In this document: in pieces, positions 17,405-27,128 of the stretch | Position numbering within the stretch: the first letter of the stretch is position 1 | Layout: every line of letters begins with the position of its first letter | Source of the DNA: JALQUL01 sp964556425 | GTDB lineage: Bacteria > Pseudomonadota > Gammaproteobacteria > Burkholderiales > Burkholderiaceae_C | NCBI GenBank assembly: GCA_964556425.1 | Contig: CAZKWC010000002.1 | Location: 1 to 64,000 of the forward strand | Direction of reading: 5' to 3' | Length of the DNA stretch: 64,000 nt | Program-made: the position numbers and the translations under genes | The notes under the pieces: model-generated | Told to the model about the DNA's origin: nothing | The model's input: the letters and a program-made list of their open reading frames with translations, nothing else | The model's database searches: none

Positions 17405-18742
17405 TTAACGCTTATTAAAGCCTCTTTTTTTACTGAGCTTTTTATCTGCGAAACTGGCAGCACCAATATAGTCAGTGGTAACCTTCATTGGGTCGGGTTG
17501 CTGGTTTCCACCTCGTTTTCCAGACGGTCTTGGAGCAGGGTTAGCCCGGCTTGCTTTTACCACTGGTCTTGAAGGTCTTGGACCACCAAAAGCGTCACGA
17601 GGTGCATTGCGCCTAATGGGTTCTTCTCTGCTAGGCATATCTGGATAATCACCAGAATCAATGGCTTGATCATCTAATAATGCTTCTTTGGCGTTTTTAT
17701 GCACTACTTTTTGTAGTGCAATCAAATCGGACTGCCCTAATTCAACAAATTCACCACGACGTAATCCTTTAGGCAAAGCAACCGCACCATATCGGATACG
17801 AATCAAGCGACTGACTGCATGACCCACCGCCTCAAACATTCGCCTTACTTCACGATTGCGCCCCTCAGCAATGGTAACTCGGTACCAATGGTTAGCACCT
17901 TCTCCGCCACCGTTTTCAATACTTTGAAATTGTGCTGGGCCATCTTCCAACATAACACCGTTAATAAGTTTGTCTTTCTCTTCATTCGACAAATACCCCA
18001 ACACCCGAGCTGCGTACTCACGCTCTAGGCCAAAACGCGGATGCATTAATTGATTGGCTAACTCGCCTGAGCTTGAGAATAATAACAAGCCTTCTGTGTT
18101 TAAATCAAGGCGGCCTACTGACTGCCATTTGCCGTGATGCAATCTTGGTAAACGACGGAAAACGGTAGGTCTATTTTGTGGATCGTCATGAGTAACCACT
18201 TCACCCGCTGGTTTGTGGTAGGCTAAAACTCTTGGTGGCGGAGGTGAAATACGTACCGTAATTGGCCGACCGTTAACTTTAATTTTGTCACCAAATTGAA
18301 TGCGCTGCCCCACATGAGCCAACTCATCATTGACAGAAATTTTGCCTTCTTGAATGAGTTTTTCCATTTCAAGACGTGAGCCAACACCCGCCTGTGCTAA
18401 CACTTTGTGTAGCTTGGGTTGCTCTGCTTGGGGTGCTAAAACTCTTTTTTCAACTATAGGTTCAGTAGATTCTTGACTTTGTGCATCAAATTGACCTGAA
18501 ATCACATCGGCAAATTCAGTCGAGGCTTGTGCCTGCTCTAACTCATCGGCTGACATGGCTGTATCAGAGGCTAAAACACCTCCTTTTACTCTGGGTCTTA
18601 AGCTTTTAAGAGCTTTAGGAATTTTATCGCCACGGGCTTGCGCTTTGGCAATTTTGGCATTTTTACGGCTTTCGTTACTAACCCTAGGACTAAAACTAGG
18701 ATTGGCCTCATCGTTGGGCAATTTTTTATTGTTGGTTGTCAT
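17405..18742 (-). CDS. rluB: Ribosomal large subunit pseudouridine synthase B (RluB-like)
   Basis: RluB makes pseudouridine 2605 in 23S rRNA. An S4 domain (KLHKVLAQAGVGSRLEMEKLIQEGKISVNDE, from about residue 110) precedes the RsuA/RluB catalytic domain with the active-site aspartate in GRLDLNTEGLLLFSSSGELA and the REVRRMFEAVGH motif. The protein is 445 aa, much longer than E. coli RluB, because of about 110 basic N-terminal residues and a Pro/Arg/Lys-rich C-terminal tail; such extensions are common in Burkholderiales. The ATG overlaps the scpB stop by four bases, so it is coupled to scpB. Confidence 0.9.
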   Translation of the reverse strand: MTTNNKKLPNDEANPSFSPRVSNESRKNAKIAKAQARGDKIPKALKSLRPRVKGGVLASDTAMSADELEQAQASTEFADVISGQFDAQSQESTEPIVEKRVLAPQAEQPKLHKVLAQAGVGSRLEMEKLIQEGKISVNDELAHVGQRIQFGDKIKVNGRPITVRISPPPPRVLAYHKPAGEVVTHDDPQNRPTVFRRLPRLHHGKWQSVGRLDLNTEGLLLFSSSGELANQLMHPRFGLEREYAARVLGYLSNEEKDKLINGVMLEDGPAQFQSIENGGGEGANHWYRVTIAEGRNREVRRMFEAVGHAVSRLIRIRYGAVALPKGLRRGEFVELGQSDLIALQKVVHKNAKEALLDDQAIDSGDYPDMPSREEPIRRNAPRDAFGGPRPSRPVVKASRANPAPRPSGKRGGNQQPDPMKVTTDYIGAASFADKKLSKKRGFNKR

Positions 18743-19578
18743 GATTGACTTTCATTTTGATCTTTTTGATCGTTTTGATTAGAAAAGTTCTCATCCGTGT
18801 TCGCAGTAGTGACAGAGTCAGATGAGGCTTTTGGGAGATTAAGCGAGTCTTGAGCACTTGAATTTTCGAGGCTGGCTAAATGACTAGGGGGCAATTGAGC
18901 GTCTTTGTTTTCAGTTAAAGATGATGGTAAAAGGCTGGCATTGACTAATTGAGACTTGGGGTTAGAGATAGGCATTTCCACCACTGGTAACTGAATGGTA
19001 GATTCAGTCCCTGGGTTAGGAGCTTGCAAATCTTCAGGAAAATTGAGTTGATTAAGTAATTGCTCATCAAGAGTACCAAAGGTAGGTAAACCATCTAAGG
19101 AGGAAATACCTAAATCATCTAAGAACTGCCTTGTGGTGGCATAAAGGCCTGGACGCCCCACAGTATCTCGGTGACCAATGACTTCTACCCAGCCCCTATC
19201 TTCCAATTGTTTAAGGATAGTTGAATTAATGGTAACGCCTCGAATGTCCTCCATATCACCCCTTGTGACAGGCTGTTTATAGGCAATAATAGCCAATGTT
19301 TCAAGCACCGCGCGAGTGTATTTTGGAGGTTTTTCTGGGTGTAGTCGGTCTAAATAAAGCCTCATTTGAGGCCGACTTTGGAAGCGCCAACCAGAGGCTA
19401 CCTGTACCAATTCGACTCCTTTGTTTTGCCACTCATGCTGCAAATCTTGAAGCATTTTTTTGATGGTATCAATGCCCACTTCATCCGCAAATAAAACGCG
19501 CATATCTTTCATTTGCAAGGGTTGAACCGCACAAATTAAAGCTGTCTCGAGAACACTCTTGGCTTGAGAAACATTCAT
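18739..19578 (-). CDS. scpB: Segregation and condensation protein B
   Basis: ScpB is the winged-helix kleisin partner that with SMC and ScpA organises the chromosome. The core TRAVLETLAIIAYKQPVTRGDMEDIRGVTINSTIL and the segment GRPGLYATTRQFLDDLGISSLDGLP are typical. I take the ATG at 19578 (MNVSQAKSVLETALICAVQPL); a TTG six codons upstream is also open. Residues from about 185 onward are Ser/Asn/Gln-rich and divergent, a long disordered tail. The scpB-rluB pair is conserved in betaproteobacteria; scpA is not adjacent. Confidence 0.92.
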   Translation of the reverse strand: MNVSQAKSVLETALICAVQPLQMKDMRVLFADEVGIDTIKKMLQDLQHEWQNKGVELVQVASGWRFQSRPQMRLYLDRLHPEKPPKYTRAVLETLAIIAYKQPVTRGDMEDIRGVTINSTILKQLEDRGWVEVIGHRDTVGRPGLYATTRQFLDDLGISSLDGLPTFGTLDEQLLNQLNFPEDLQAPNPGTESTIQLPVVEMPISNPKSQLVNASLLPSSLTENKDAQLPPSHLASLENSSAQDSLNLPKASSDSVTTANTDENFSNQNDQKDQNESQS

Positions 19579-19934
19579 AACAATCAAAATTGACAAAATG
19601 AAAATGAGTCATAATTATAGTTAGACTACAATTATGACGACTGAGCTGAATTTTTACAGCTTTTCAATAGTAAAACCTAGGTAATTTTCAAATTTGCAAC
19701 AACTGGATTAACTACACTAATTCAATTAATTGCAAGGCTTGCATAAAACAACAACATTAAGCTTAGTTTTAATAATAAGCAACACAACAGCCCTCACGGG
19801 AAGTTCAACTCAGCCAATTGTGGGCTTTTTTACAAGCACACAAAATATGAGTGTGTCGACAAAAGGTCTTGTTATGCCTTTAAAACGATTTAATTGACTT
19901 TAAAAGTCAAACAAATTAGTTTAAAAACAAAAGA
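19579..19934. other. Noncoding gap between scpB and rluD
   Basis: The gap lies upstream of scpB and downstream of rluD, both on the minus strand, and should hold the scpB promoter. An imperfect stem near 19789-19829 (AGCCC-T-CAC with GTG-GGCT) is followed by six T residues on the plus strand, where no gene precedes it. A weak AT stem at 19894-19910 (TTGACTT with AAGTCAA) could terminate rluD but lacks a T tail. No reading frame is convincing. Confidence 0.4.
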
Positions 19935-20996
19935 CTAGATTGCCGCAGAATCAAAAGGACGCTGCTCAAGCTCGTTATTATAACTGAGTCCGTACCATGC
20001 CAGTGCCATTTCGAAATCTTGTGGCAATGGACACATAAAAGACAAGGCTTTTCCGGTAATAGGGTGCTCAAACGATAAACGCGTCGCATGCAGTGCTTGC
20101 CTGGTAATAGGACCTTCAGCACTTCGCCCATAAACACCATCTCCTACAATCGAATGCCCAATAGAAGATAAATGCACCCTAATTTGATGGGTTCTACCCG
20201 TATGCAGGACACAATGTACCAAACAAGCCTCTTCGGCTGTGGCAACGATATAAAAAGTAGTTTTGGCTTCTTTACCGCTATGACGGGTTAAATCGACTGC
20301 CGCCATGCGTAAACGGTGAATCGGGTCACGGCCAATAGCAGCGTTGACTACCCTAGTAGGCTGGCCCAACCACGGATGATGCCCCAAAGCTAAGTACTCT
20401 CGGTGTACATCTCTAGCAGCAATTTTAGTGACTAAATTATCCATCGCAGGACGAGTTCTAGCCACGACCATTAAACCACTGGTATCTTTATCAAGCCTAT
20501 GCACAATTCCAGCGCGTGGTAATAATACTAAATTAGGATCAAGATGTAACAATCCGTTGAGTAAAGTACCACTCCAATTGCCGGGTGCAGGATGCACCAC
20601 CAAACCAGCTGGCTTGTTCACTACCCAAATATCTTGATCCTGATAAATCACATCAATAGCCATTGCCTCAGGCTTAAAAGCTTGACTTTGCGGAGTCGCT
20701 CTAAGTTCAATTTCCAACACATCTTGTGCATTGACTTTAGTGGCTGGCTTGATTACAGTTTTGCCATTGACTTTGACTAAACCTAAATCAATTTGCTGGC
20801 GCAAATAATTTCTAGAAAAAGCTTGTAATAATTGTGTTAAAACAGCATCTAAGCGTTGTCCATGTTGCTCAAGCAACACCGTCACGATTTTGATTTCGGC
20901 TAAATCCTTGTCTAAAGCCAAATCTAGCTCATCAATATCAATTAAGTTCTCTTTTTCCTGATTTTGATGCGATAAAGCAGTATCAAGGGCTTTCAT
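19935..20996 (-). CDS. rluD: Ribosomal large subunit pseudouridine synthase D
   Basis: RluD forms pseudouridines 1911, 1915 and 1917 in helix 69 of 23S rRNA. An N-terminal S4 domain (RLDAVLTQLLQAFSRNYLRQQIDLGLVKVNGK) leads to the RluA-type catalytic domain with HRLDKDTSGLMVVARTRPA, and TGRTHQIRVHLSSIGHSIVGD. The frame runs on upstream into the divergent bamD gene; I take the ATG at 20996, giving 353 aa, close to family length. It is divergent from bamD with 55 bases between the starts, the usual arrangement. The pgeF (yfiH) gene that often follows rluD is not present here. Confidence 0.93.
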   Translation of the reverse strand: MKALDTALSHQNQEKENLIDIDELDLALDKDLAEIKIVTVLLEQHGQRLDAVLTQLLQAFSRNYLRQQIDLGLVKVNGKTVIKPATKVNAQDVLEIELRATPQSQAFKPEAMAIDVIYQDQDIWVVNKPAGLVVHPAPGNWSGTLLNGLLHLDPNLVLLPRAGIVHRLDKDTSGLMVVARTRPAMDNLVTKIAARDVHREYLALGHHPWLGQPTRVVNAAIGRDPIHRLRMAAVDLTRHSGKEAKTTFYIVATAEEACLVHCVLHTGRTHQIRVHLSSIGHSIVGDGVYGRSAEGPITRQALHATRLSFEHPITGKALSFMCPLPQDFEMALAWYGLSYNNELEQRPFDSAAI

Positions 20997-21051
20997 TTTT
21001 GGATCCAAGGTCGATATAATATTCACAGAATGCTTCAAAAGGTTTCTCACT

Positions 21052-21894
21052 ATGTTTTTTGCACAATTATCAGCTAATAGTTCGTTAGAAAGCTTTAACA
21101 AAGCTAACCCTAACCGCCCTCTATTACTCTCCGGTCTTTTATTGGCTGTTACTTTAAGTGCTTGTAGCACTGTCCAAGAAGATCCAACTGCCAATTGGAG
21201 CCCTAACAAGCTTTACAAAGAAGCCAAAGACGAAGCCTCTAGTGGCGGACTCGACAAAGCAATTGCTTTGTACGACAAACTTGAAGGCAGGGCAGCAGGT
21301 ACTCCTTTGGCTCAACAAGCTCAATTAGAGAGAGCTTATGCACAATACAAAAATGGAGAACCCACCAAAGCCATCGAAACTGTCGATCGATTTATAAAAC
21401 TCAATCCAGCAAGTCCAGCACTAGACTATGCACTATATCTTAAAGGCACCATTACTTTTAATGATAAATTAGGTATTTTAGGTAATCTGTCTCAAACTGA
21501 CCTTTCCGAACGTGACCAAAAAGCGGCACGTGAGTCATTTACTGCTTACAAAGAATTGGTCACTCGTTTCCCCGACTCCAAATACTCAGCAGATGCCAAA
21601 AAACGCCTCACTTATATTGTTAATTCTTTAGCCCAGTATGAGGTCCATGTTGCCTCTTATTATTACAGTCGCAACGCCTATATTGCTGCCATTAACCGTG
21701 CCCAGCAAGCTATTGCCGATTTCCAAGAGGCGCCAGCTCTCGAAGAAGCCATGCTGATTATCGTTAAATCTTACGATGCAATGGGTATGACTGATTTACG
21801 CAACGACGCCACTCGCGTGCTAGAAAAATCATTCCCTAACTCTGCAAGTGCCAAAGAAGCCAAAGGCGCTAAGAGTTGGTGGAAGCTCTGGTAA
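21052..21894 (+). CDS. bamD: Outer membrane assembly lipoprotein BamD
   Basis: BamD is the essential TPR lipoprotein of the BAM complex that folds beta-barrel proteins into the outer membrane. The signal peptide ends in the lipobox LSAC (about residues 35-38), followed by NWSPNKLYKEAKDEASSGG and TPR motifs (LAQQAQLERAYAQYKNGEPTKAIETVDRFIKLNP and more). The leader is a little long, but the ATG at 21052 has AAAGG nine bases upstream and no closer start fits. 280 aa is normal. The last 26 bases overlap the convergent helicase gene. bamB, another BAM lipoprotein gene, is missing from its usual place in this window. Confidence 0.94.
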   Translation: MFFAQLSANSSLESFNKANPNRPLLLSGLLLAVTLSACSTVQEDPTANWSPNKLYKEAKDEASSGGLDKAIALYDKLEGRAAGTPLAQQAQLERAYAQYKNGEPTKAIETVDRFIKLNPASPALDYALYLKGTITFNDKLGILGNLSQTDLSERDQKAARESFTAYKELVTRFPDSKYSADAKKRLTYIVNSLAQYEVHVASYYYSRNAYIAAINRAQQAIADFQEAPALEEAMLIIVKSYDAMGMTDLRNDATRVLEKSFPNSASAKEAKGAKSWWKLW

Positions 21895-23878
21895 TTAAAT
21901 CTAATTGTTCTAGCAAAGCCTGATGGCTTTGTAAAACATACATGGGCGGTAAGGCAGCAAGCACTTTCCGCCCATAATTTTTTTGTTTAATACGGTTATC
22001 ACAAATTAACAAAACACCCATATCGTGTTCATGCCTTATCAACCTGCCGGCCCCTTGTTTTAAAGCCACAATGGCTTCTGGTAGGGAATAATCATTAAAA
22101 GAGCTTTTTCCTGCTTCCTCTAATCTTTTACCTCTAGCTTGCACTACTGGGTCATTGGGAGGCGGAAATGGTAGCTTGTCAATAACCACAAGCTGCAGCG
22201 CATCTCCGGCAATATCTACGCCCTCCCAAAAAGAGGCTGAAGCCACCAAAATAGCACCAGGTTGGCCATTCTTGCCAGCAGCTCTAAAGCGCTCGATTAA
22301 TTCACGTTTAGGTAAGCTGCCTTGTCGCAAGACAACAATTTGTTGATCCACTAAAAAAGCTTCATTGAGTTCATCTGCAATAATTTGTAGGGCTTTTAAA
22401 GTAGTGGTCAAAACCAAAGTTCTGCCTCCTATGATGCTTGCAGAATTAGCCACCAAACGAGCTACCTCTACACTGTGCTTAGAATTAGCAGGCTCAGGAA
22501 ATGGAATAGGTATATAAATACTCGCTTGAGCGGCATAATCAAAGGGACTCTCAACTCTTAAACGTGTTGCCTCTTGTAGGCCGCAAGGTTCAGTGAACCA
22601 CAACATTTCTTCATCAGTGCCAAGGGTGGCGGAAGTAAAAATCCAGCTTTTTTGTTCATTGGCAGGTGTACCCTCTGGCACCTCTGTATTGGCTTTTAAG
22701 ACCTGAGCGATATCAAGCGGCGCTTGCGCTAAACGCAAATGCTGACCCAACTCCAACCAACGTACAAAATCGACTGGGCAGGTTTTTGCAAATCGATCAA
22801 TTTCTTTTTGTAGCTCTTCACATCTGGCTAATAACCTCGCTAAATCGGGCGAGTTTTCTGCACAAAGTTGTAAGGCTTGCTCTAAATCTTCGAGTGCATC
22901 GGTGACTTTATCAATTGAGCCTTGCCAATAGTCTTGTAATATGCCCTCGGGTGCGCCATCTGCCCAGGCAATTTTGCCATTGGGTAAACCGGCATCTTGC
23001 AAACTTAGTCGTAAATCTTTAATACTTTTTTCAAGACTACCAATCAAATCATTCCAAGCAGCTAAACCTCGAACTTGAGCTAATGTAATGGCTAAGGCAT
23101 CTTTACAAAAGTCTAAAATTTGCCTGCTCGCAAACTGATGACCAGAAAATTCAACGCCTATTTCATTGAGTTTATGAGCCTCATCAAAAACTACAATTCT
23201 GGAACTTGGTAACAGTTCAGCCACACCACTTTCACGGACGTTTAAATCGGCAAAAAACAAATGATGATTAATTACCACTACATCGGCAGACAAAGCTTCT
23301 TTACGGGCTAAGTTTACAAAGCACGATTTGTAATTGGGGCATTCGGTGCCCACACAATTATCGCGAGTAGAGGTAGCCAAAGGTATCACCGCAGAGCGCT
23401 CGTCAAGACCTTTAATTTCAGCTAAATCACCAGTGGCAGTGCTCTGTGCCCACTTTTCAATTTGTGCCAAGGTGCGGGCTTGAAATCGATCGGTGGGGTT
23501 GACTGAATGACGAGCAAAAGCCAAACGTTGTGTACACAAATAATTGGAGCGACCCTTCAGTAAAGCAATTTTTCCGGCCACCCCCAAGGTTTGCATTAAT
23601 CGGGGCAAATCACGGCCAAATAACTGATCTTGTAGTGTTTTAGTACCAGTTGACAACAAAACCCGCTCGCCACTTAATAAAGCAGGAACTAAATAGGCAA
23701 AAGTTTTTCCTACCCCAGTTCCCGCTTCTACCACTAAATTGCCGCCTTGCTCAATGCAGTTAGCCACTGCTATTGCCATTTTGGTTTGACCTGAACGAGG
23801 AAAAAAACCGACATTGGCATTGGCTAAACGCCCATCAGGGGCAAAACAGGCTTCAATTGTTTTTATAAAGTTACTCAT
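21869..23878 (-). CDS. ATP-dependent DNA helicase, DinG/YoaA type (XPD-like)
   Basis: A superfamily 2 iron-sulfur helicase. Walker A is VEAGTGVGKTFAYLVPALL (about residues 50-68), the DEAH box is VVFDEAHKL, and four cysteines between them (SNYLC, NC, EC, SC near residues 110-187) are placed as in XPD/DinG/YoaA to hold a 4Fe-4S cluster. Motif VI is QGAGRLIRHEHDMGVLLI. Length 669 aa resembles YoaA, which acts with the clamp-loader chi subunit in replication repair, more than DinG, but I cannot settle this by eye. The adjacency to bamD recurs in Burkholderiales. Its 3' end overlaps bamD on the opposite strand by 26 bases, leaving no room for a terminator between them. Confidence 0.88.
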   Translation of the reverse strand: MSNFIKTIEACFAPDGRLANANVGFFPRSGQTKMAIAVANCIEQGGNLVVEAGTGVGKTFAYLVPALLSGERVLLSTGTKTLQDQLFGRDLPRLMQTLGVAGKIALLKGRSNYLCTQRLAFARHSVNPTDRFQARTLAQIEKWAQSTATGDLAEIKGLDERSAVIPLATSTRDNCVGTECPNYKSCFVNLARKEALSADVVVINHHLFFADLNVRESGVAELLPSSRIVVFDEAHKLNEIGVEFSGHQFASRQILDFCKDALAITLAQVRGLAAWNDLIGSLEKSIKDLRLSLQDAGLPNGKIAWADGAPEGILQDYWQGSIDKVTDALEDLEQALQLCAENSPDLARLLARCEELQKEIDRFAKTCPVDFVRWLELGQHLRLAQAPLDIAQVLKANTEVPEGTPANEQKSWIFTSATLGTDEEMLWFTEPCGLQEATRLRVESPFDYAAQASIYIPIPFPEPANSKHSVEVARLVANSASIIGGRTLVLTTTLKALQIIADELNEAFLVDQQIVVLRQGSLPKRELIERFRAAGKNGQPGAILVASASFWEGVDIAGDALQLVVIDKLPFPPPNDPVVQARGKRLEEAGKSSFNDYSLPEAIVALKQGAGRLIRHEHDMGVLLICDNRIKQKNYGRKVLAALPPMYVLQSHQALLEQLDLITRASTNS

Positions 23879-24031
23879 GAATTGAGTCTAAACCAGAGCC
23901 AGTAAAAATTAAACCCAATACAAAATAATTTCACTTTTTTTGTTTATTTATACAGTAATTTCACCCAAACTGCGTTTTATTGTTTATAGTATCGCCCAAA
24001 ATTATGTTTTATATAGCGTATAGATTTGAAT

Positions 24032-25432
24032 ATGACATTAAGCTCCGCAGAAATTATGGCGCTAGCGCCCGATGCCTCTTCAGCTAAATCGGCTCAAGGC
24101 TTGGTCAAGCCAGCACAATGGCCCACTTTGGCCTATGACGAGAAAGCAGTTTGGGGGCTATGCCAAGGTAGTGGCTCAAAACCCTATCAAACCCAAGTAG
24201 ATTTATCTAACCTTGCCTTCAAATGTAGCTGTCCTAGTCGAAAATTTCCTTGCAAACATGGCTTGGCCTTATTGCTGTTACGTGACAAACACCCACAAGA
24301 ATTTAAAACCGACAGCCAACCTAGTTGGGTTTCAGATTGGTTAAATAACCGAGCTGAAAAAGCTCAAAAAGCACAAGTTAAAGCAGAATCCGTCGATAAA
24401 GACCCAAAAATTGATTTAGCCGCACAAGCCAAAAGACAAAACAATCGTTGGAAAAAAATTGAACAAGCCAGTGCTGAACTTGAAAAATTATTGCAAGACA
24501 GTATCAGCGCAGGTCTTAGTAATTCTGCCATGCATAGTTTTTTTAAAACCATGGCACAAAAAATGGTGGACTCACAAGCACCTGGAATTGCAGAGCGCAT
24601 ACATTTACTCATTGAGGAGTTCAACACTACTTCAAGCCCTAGCAGAAACCAAAGATTATTAAAACAATTAGGACAATTGCAATTGTTCTGCGATGCAATA
24701 GCCAAAAGAGCCGAACTTCCAATCCATTTACAGCAACAAATCAGAACCGTTTGTGCTTGGCCCTTAGATAAAGCAGAGGTACTTGAAAAAAACCAAGCCT
24801 TTCAGGATCAGTTTTGGGTCTTAGGCATTAGCCATCACAGTATTGATAAAAAACTCACTGAACGAAGAGTCTGGTTATGGGCTGAAAAAACCAATCAAAG
24901 AGTTTTATTACAAGATTTCTCTTATGCAGGGCAAGCTTTTGAACACAACTGGTTATTAGGTACTCGTCACCATCTTGAAATGGTGATTTATCCAGATGGG
25001 ATAGGCTTAAGGGGACTTGTTAAACAAATATTACCCGCTAGCGACTCTGAATCGACTCAAGATTCAATTTTTACACAATTGAGCCAAGCTGCAGTTAGCA
25101 AAGATTGGGCAAGCGAAAAAAAATGGCAAGCAGCACTTTATGCCAATGCTTTGTGGCTTGAGACCAGCCCTATGATGCTACACCAAGTCCAAATTGTTCA
25201 TAGAAAATCCCTTTCTGCAAGCGCCCCTTTGAATCAATCAATAGTGGCAATTGTGGACCAACAAATAATTGAATTAGCTATCAACGACATCCAGCAATGG
25301 CAGCTTTTAACTTTTGCCTTAAATCAAAAAATTATTTTATTTGGTGAATGGAATCAACATCAGCTAACACCTTTATTGGCTATAGGGAGTAATTCAACAT
25401 GGCAACCGCAACCATTGGTTAGCACACACTAA
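24032..25432 (+). CDS. SWIM zinc finger protein (YehQ-like), first gene of the cassette
   Basis: The SWIM motif is clear: C65-x-C67 (FKCSCPSRKFPCKHGLALLLL) with C74-x-H76, a zinc-binding module found in bacterial SWI2/SNF2 ATPases, MULE transposases and stand-alone proteins, thought to bind DNA or protein. The rest of the 466 residues shows no enzyme motif; an Ala/Lys-rich helical stretch follows at about 105-150. It is most like E. coli YehQ in architecture and neighbourhood. I use the ATG at 24032; a TTG two codons upstream is also open, and neither has a good ribosome binding site. It begins 153 bases from the divergent helicase gene and is followed 11 bases later by the next cassette gene. 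Function unknown. Confidence 0.8.
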   Translation: MTLSSAEIMALAPDASSAKSAQGLVKPAQWPTLAYDEKAVWGLCQGSGSKPYQTQVDLSNLAFKCSCPSRKFPCKHGLALLLLRDKHPQEFKTDSQPSWVSDWLNNRAEKAQKAQVKAESVDKDPKIDLAAQAKRQNNRWKKIEQASAELEKLLQDSISAGLSNSAMHSFFKTMAQKMVDSQAPGIAERIHLLIEEFNTTSSPSRNQRLLKQLGQLQLFCDAIAKRAELPIHLQQQIRTVCAWPLDKAEVLEKNQAFQDQFWVLGISHHSIDKKLTERRVWLWAEKTNQRVLLQDFSYAGQAFEHNWLLGTRHHLEMVIYPDGIGLRGLVKQILPASDSESTQDSIFTQLSQAAVSKDWASEKKWQAALYANALWLETSPMMLHQVQIVHRKSLSASAPLNQSIVAIVDQQIIELAINDIQQWQLLTFALNQKIILFGEWNQHQLTPLLAIGSNSTWQPQPLVSTH

Positions 25433-25443
25433 GGGCCTTGACA

Positions 25444-27108
25444 ATGATAGACAATCAAACCATTCCACCTCGCCAAGCAGTATGGGAAGCCTTTTATAGC
25501 AACGCTCTATTAGGTACAGATAAAAACACTCCTGCATGGACAACCCTATCGGCACAATTATCATTAAGCACTGGACTCGATTTTGAGGCTATTAAAAATC
25601 AAAGTACTCCTGCTGCTAGTGCCTTATTAAGACAAATTTTCGCATGGGAAAAACTCATTCAGGTGCACTTAGAACTAGAAAAAACTCATCTTGATACCAG
25701 CACAATTGCACCCCCACCAGAAACTTTAAATAGCACTGAACAACTTTGTGCTGAAACCCAAACTTGTATTGAGCAAGCCCTTCAAGATGACGAAAGTATG
25801 TTATTTTTGATTGTTTTAGAACAACTACAAAAAGCACAATTGCGTTTAAAAAAGGAGTTATTGCCCATTGCATTAAATGCTGGAAAACAAGTTGGTTTTC
25901 GCTATTTAATACTACAGGTATTAGGTGAAACAGGTTTGTGGTTGGCTCAGTTCAATCCCCAATGGGCATGGGCTAGTTCAAGCACTAGCAACTTGGCCAC
26001 TATTGATGAGCGCTGGGAAAATGGCAATTTTGAACAACGATTAAATGCCATTAGCAAAGAACGCCGCACTGATGCAGCTAAAGCTAGAACCAGGTTAGTC
26101 GCCGAGTTTAGCAAAATGCCTTTACCAGAAAGAACAAGCATATTAGCGACTTTTAAAACGAATATAAGTAGCGAAGACGAAGCGTTTTTAGAAAGCTGCC
26201 TTAAAGACAGGTCCAAAGAAGTAAGACAAATCGCAGGACAACTGTTAATGCTCATTCCTAAAAGTCAATATATTGCGAGAGGCGAACAACGACTGGCACT
26301 GTTTATTCCTGCATTGACTGCGCAAGCAACAAGTAGCCGCCTTAAATGGGAAATTGTGATGCCAAAAGAATGGACTAAAGAACAATTACAACAAGCCAAA
26401 TCAGATGGCCTTGAGATTGTTCGACCAACATATGAGCAAATTGGTGAAAGCGGCTGGTTGTTGCAGGAAACTTTAAAATTTTTACCGCTAACATGGTGGC
26501 TTGAAAAATCCGCAAAATCGGCCCACCAGTTAATTGATTGGGCACTTGCTACCGACTGGTCCAAAATGATTTTAAATAGTTGGCTAGAGCAAACTAGAAA
26601 CACCCAACAACCCGACTTCTTAAAGGCATTTTTACAATTACCAGGCAAAAAAACCCGCGGTTTATATTTTGGAAATTTACTCAGTTTTTGTGATACAAAA
26701 AGTAAAGAGGATTTTTATCTCATAAGAATCAAAGAAAACCCAAAAGAAGCCATGCAAGACATCATACAAAGTTTTGAAATTAATGAAAAATTTAGTCCTG
26801 ATTTTTCAGTGCAGGTCGCAGAACTCATTAGAAAAGACTTATGCCATCAAAGTGGCTTTCAAGCGCTTTCTCCACTTGAACGACATCACAATCAATTCGC
26901 AGGTCGTCAATACTGTTATTTAGGATCTTTTTATCAATTGATATTTGCAATGAGTAATGAAGGCCGAGAAGTAGTGCAACAATTTTTGACTCAATTTGAA
27001 ACCCAACTATCCAATAAAGCCACCACACCTAATCAATTAAAACTCCAAGAAGAGCTTCTTGGTTATCAAAAAGCGTTTCATCAAATTTATTTAATTTCAA
27101 AAATTTAA
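25444..27108 (+). CDS. DUF5691-like protein of the SWIM-MoxR-vWA cassette
   Basis: I recognise this as the second gene of the conserved five-gene set, where database entries usually call it DUF5691; the assignment rests on context and general look. The opening QAVWEAFYSNALLGTDKNTPAW is characteristic. There are no catalytic motifs. Helical segments such as LESCLKDRSKEVRQIAGQLLMLIPKS (about 240-265) resemble a HEAT repeat, suggesting a scaffold. The ATG at 25444 has AAGGG upstream; the gene starts 11 bases after the SWIM gene and ends 20 bases before the MoxR gene, so it is in the same transcript. 554 aa. No signal peptide or membrane span, so cytoplasmic. Confidence 0.65.
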   Translation: MIDNQTIPPRQAVWEAFYSNALLGTDKNTPAWTTLSAQLSLSTGLDFEAIKNQSTPAASALLRQIFAWEKLIQVHLELEKTHLDTSTIAPPPETLNSTEQLCAETQTCIEQALQDDESMLFLIVLEQLQKAQLRLKKELLPIALNAGKQVGFRYLILQVLGETGLWLAQFNPQWAWASSSTSNLATIDERWENGNFEQRLNAISKERRTDAAKARTRLVAEFSKMPLPERTSILATFKTNISSEDEAFLESCLKDRSKEVRQIAGQLLMLIPKSQYIARGEQRLALFIPALTAQATSSRLKWEIVMPKEWTKEQLQQAKSDGLEIVRPTYEQIGESGWLLQETLKFLPLTWWLEKSAKSAHQLIDWALATDWSKMILNSWLEQTRNTQQPDFLKAFLQLPGKKTRGLYFGNLLSFCDTKSKEDFYLIRIKENPKEAMQDIIQSFEINEKFSPDFSVQVAELIRKDLCHQSGFQALSPLERHHNQFAGRQYCYLGSFYQLIFAMSNEGREVVQQFLTQFETQLSNKATTPNQLKLQEELLGYQKAFHQIYLISKI

Positions 27109-27128
27109 TTTCTAGCCAAGGAACTTAT

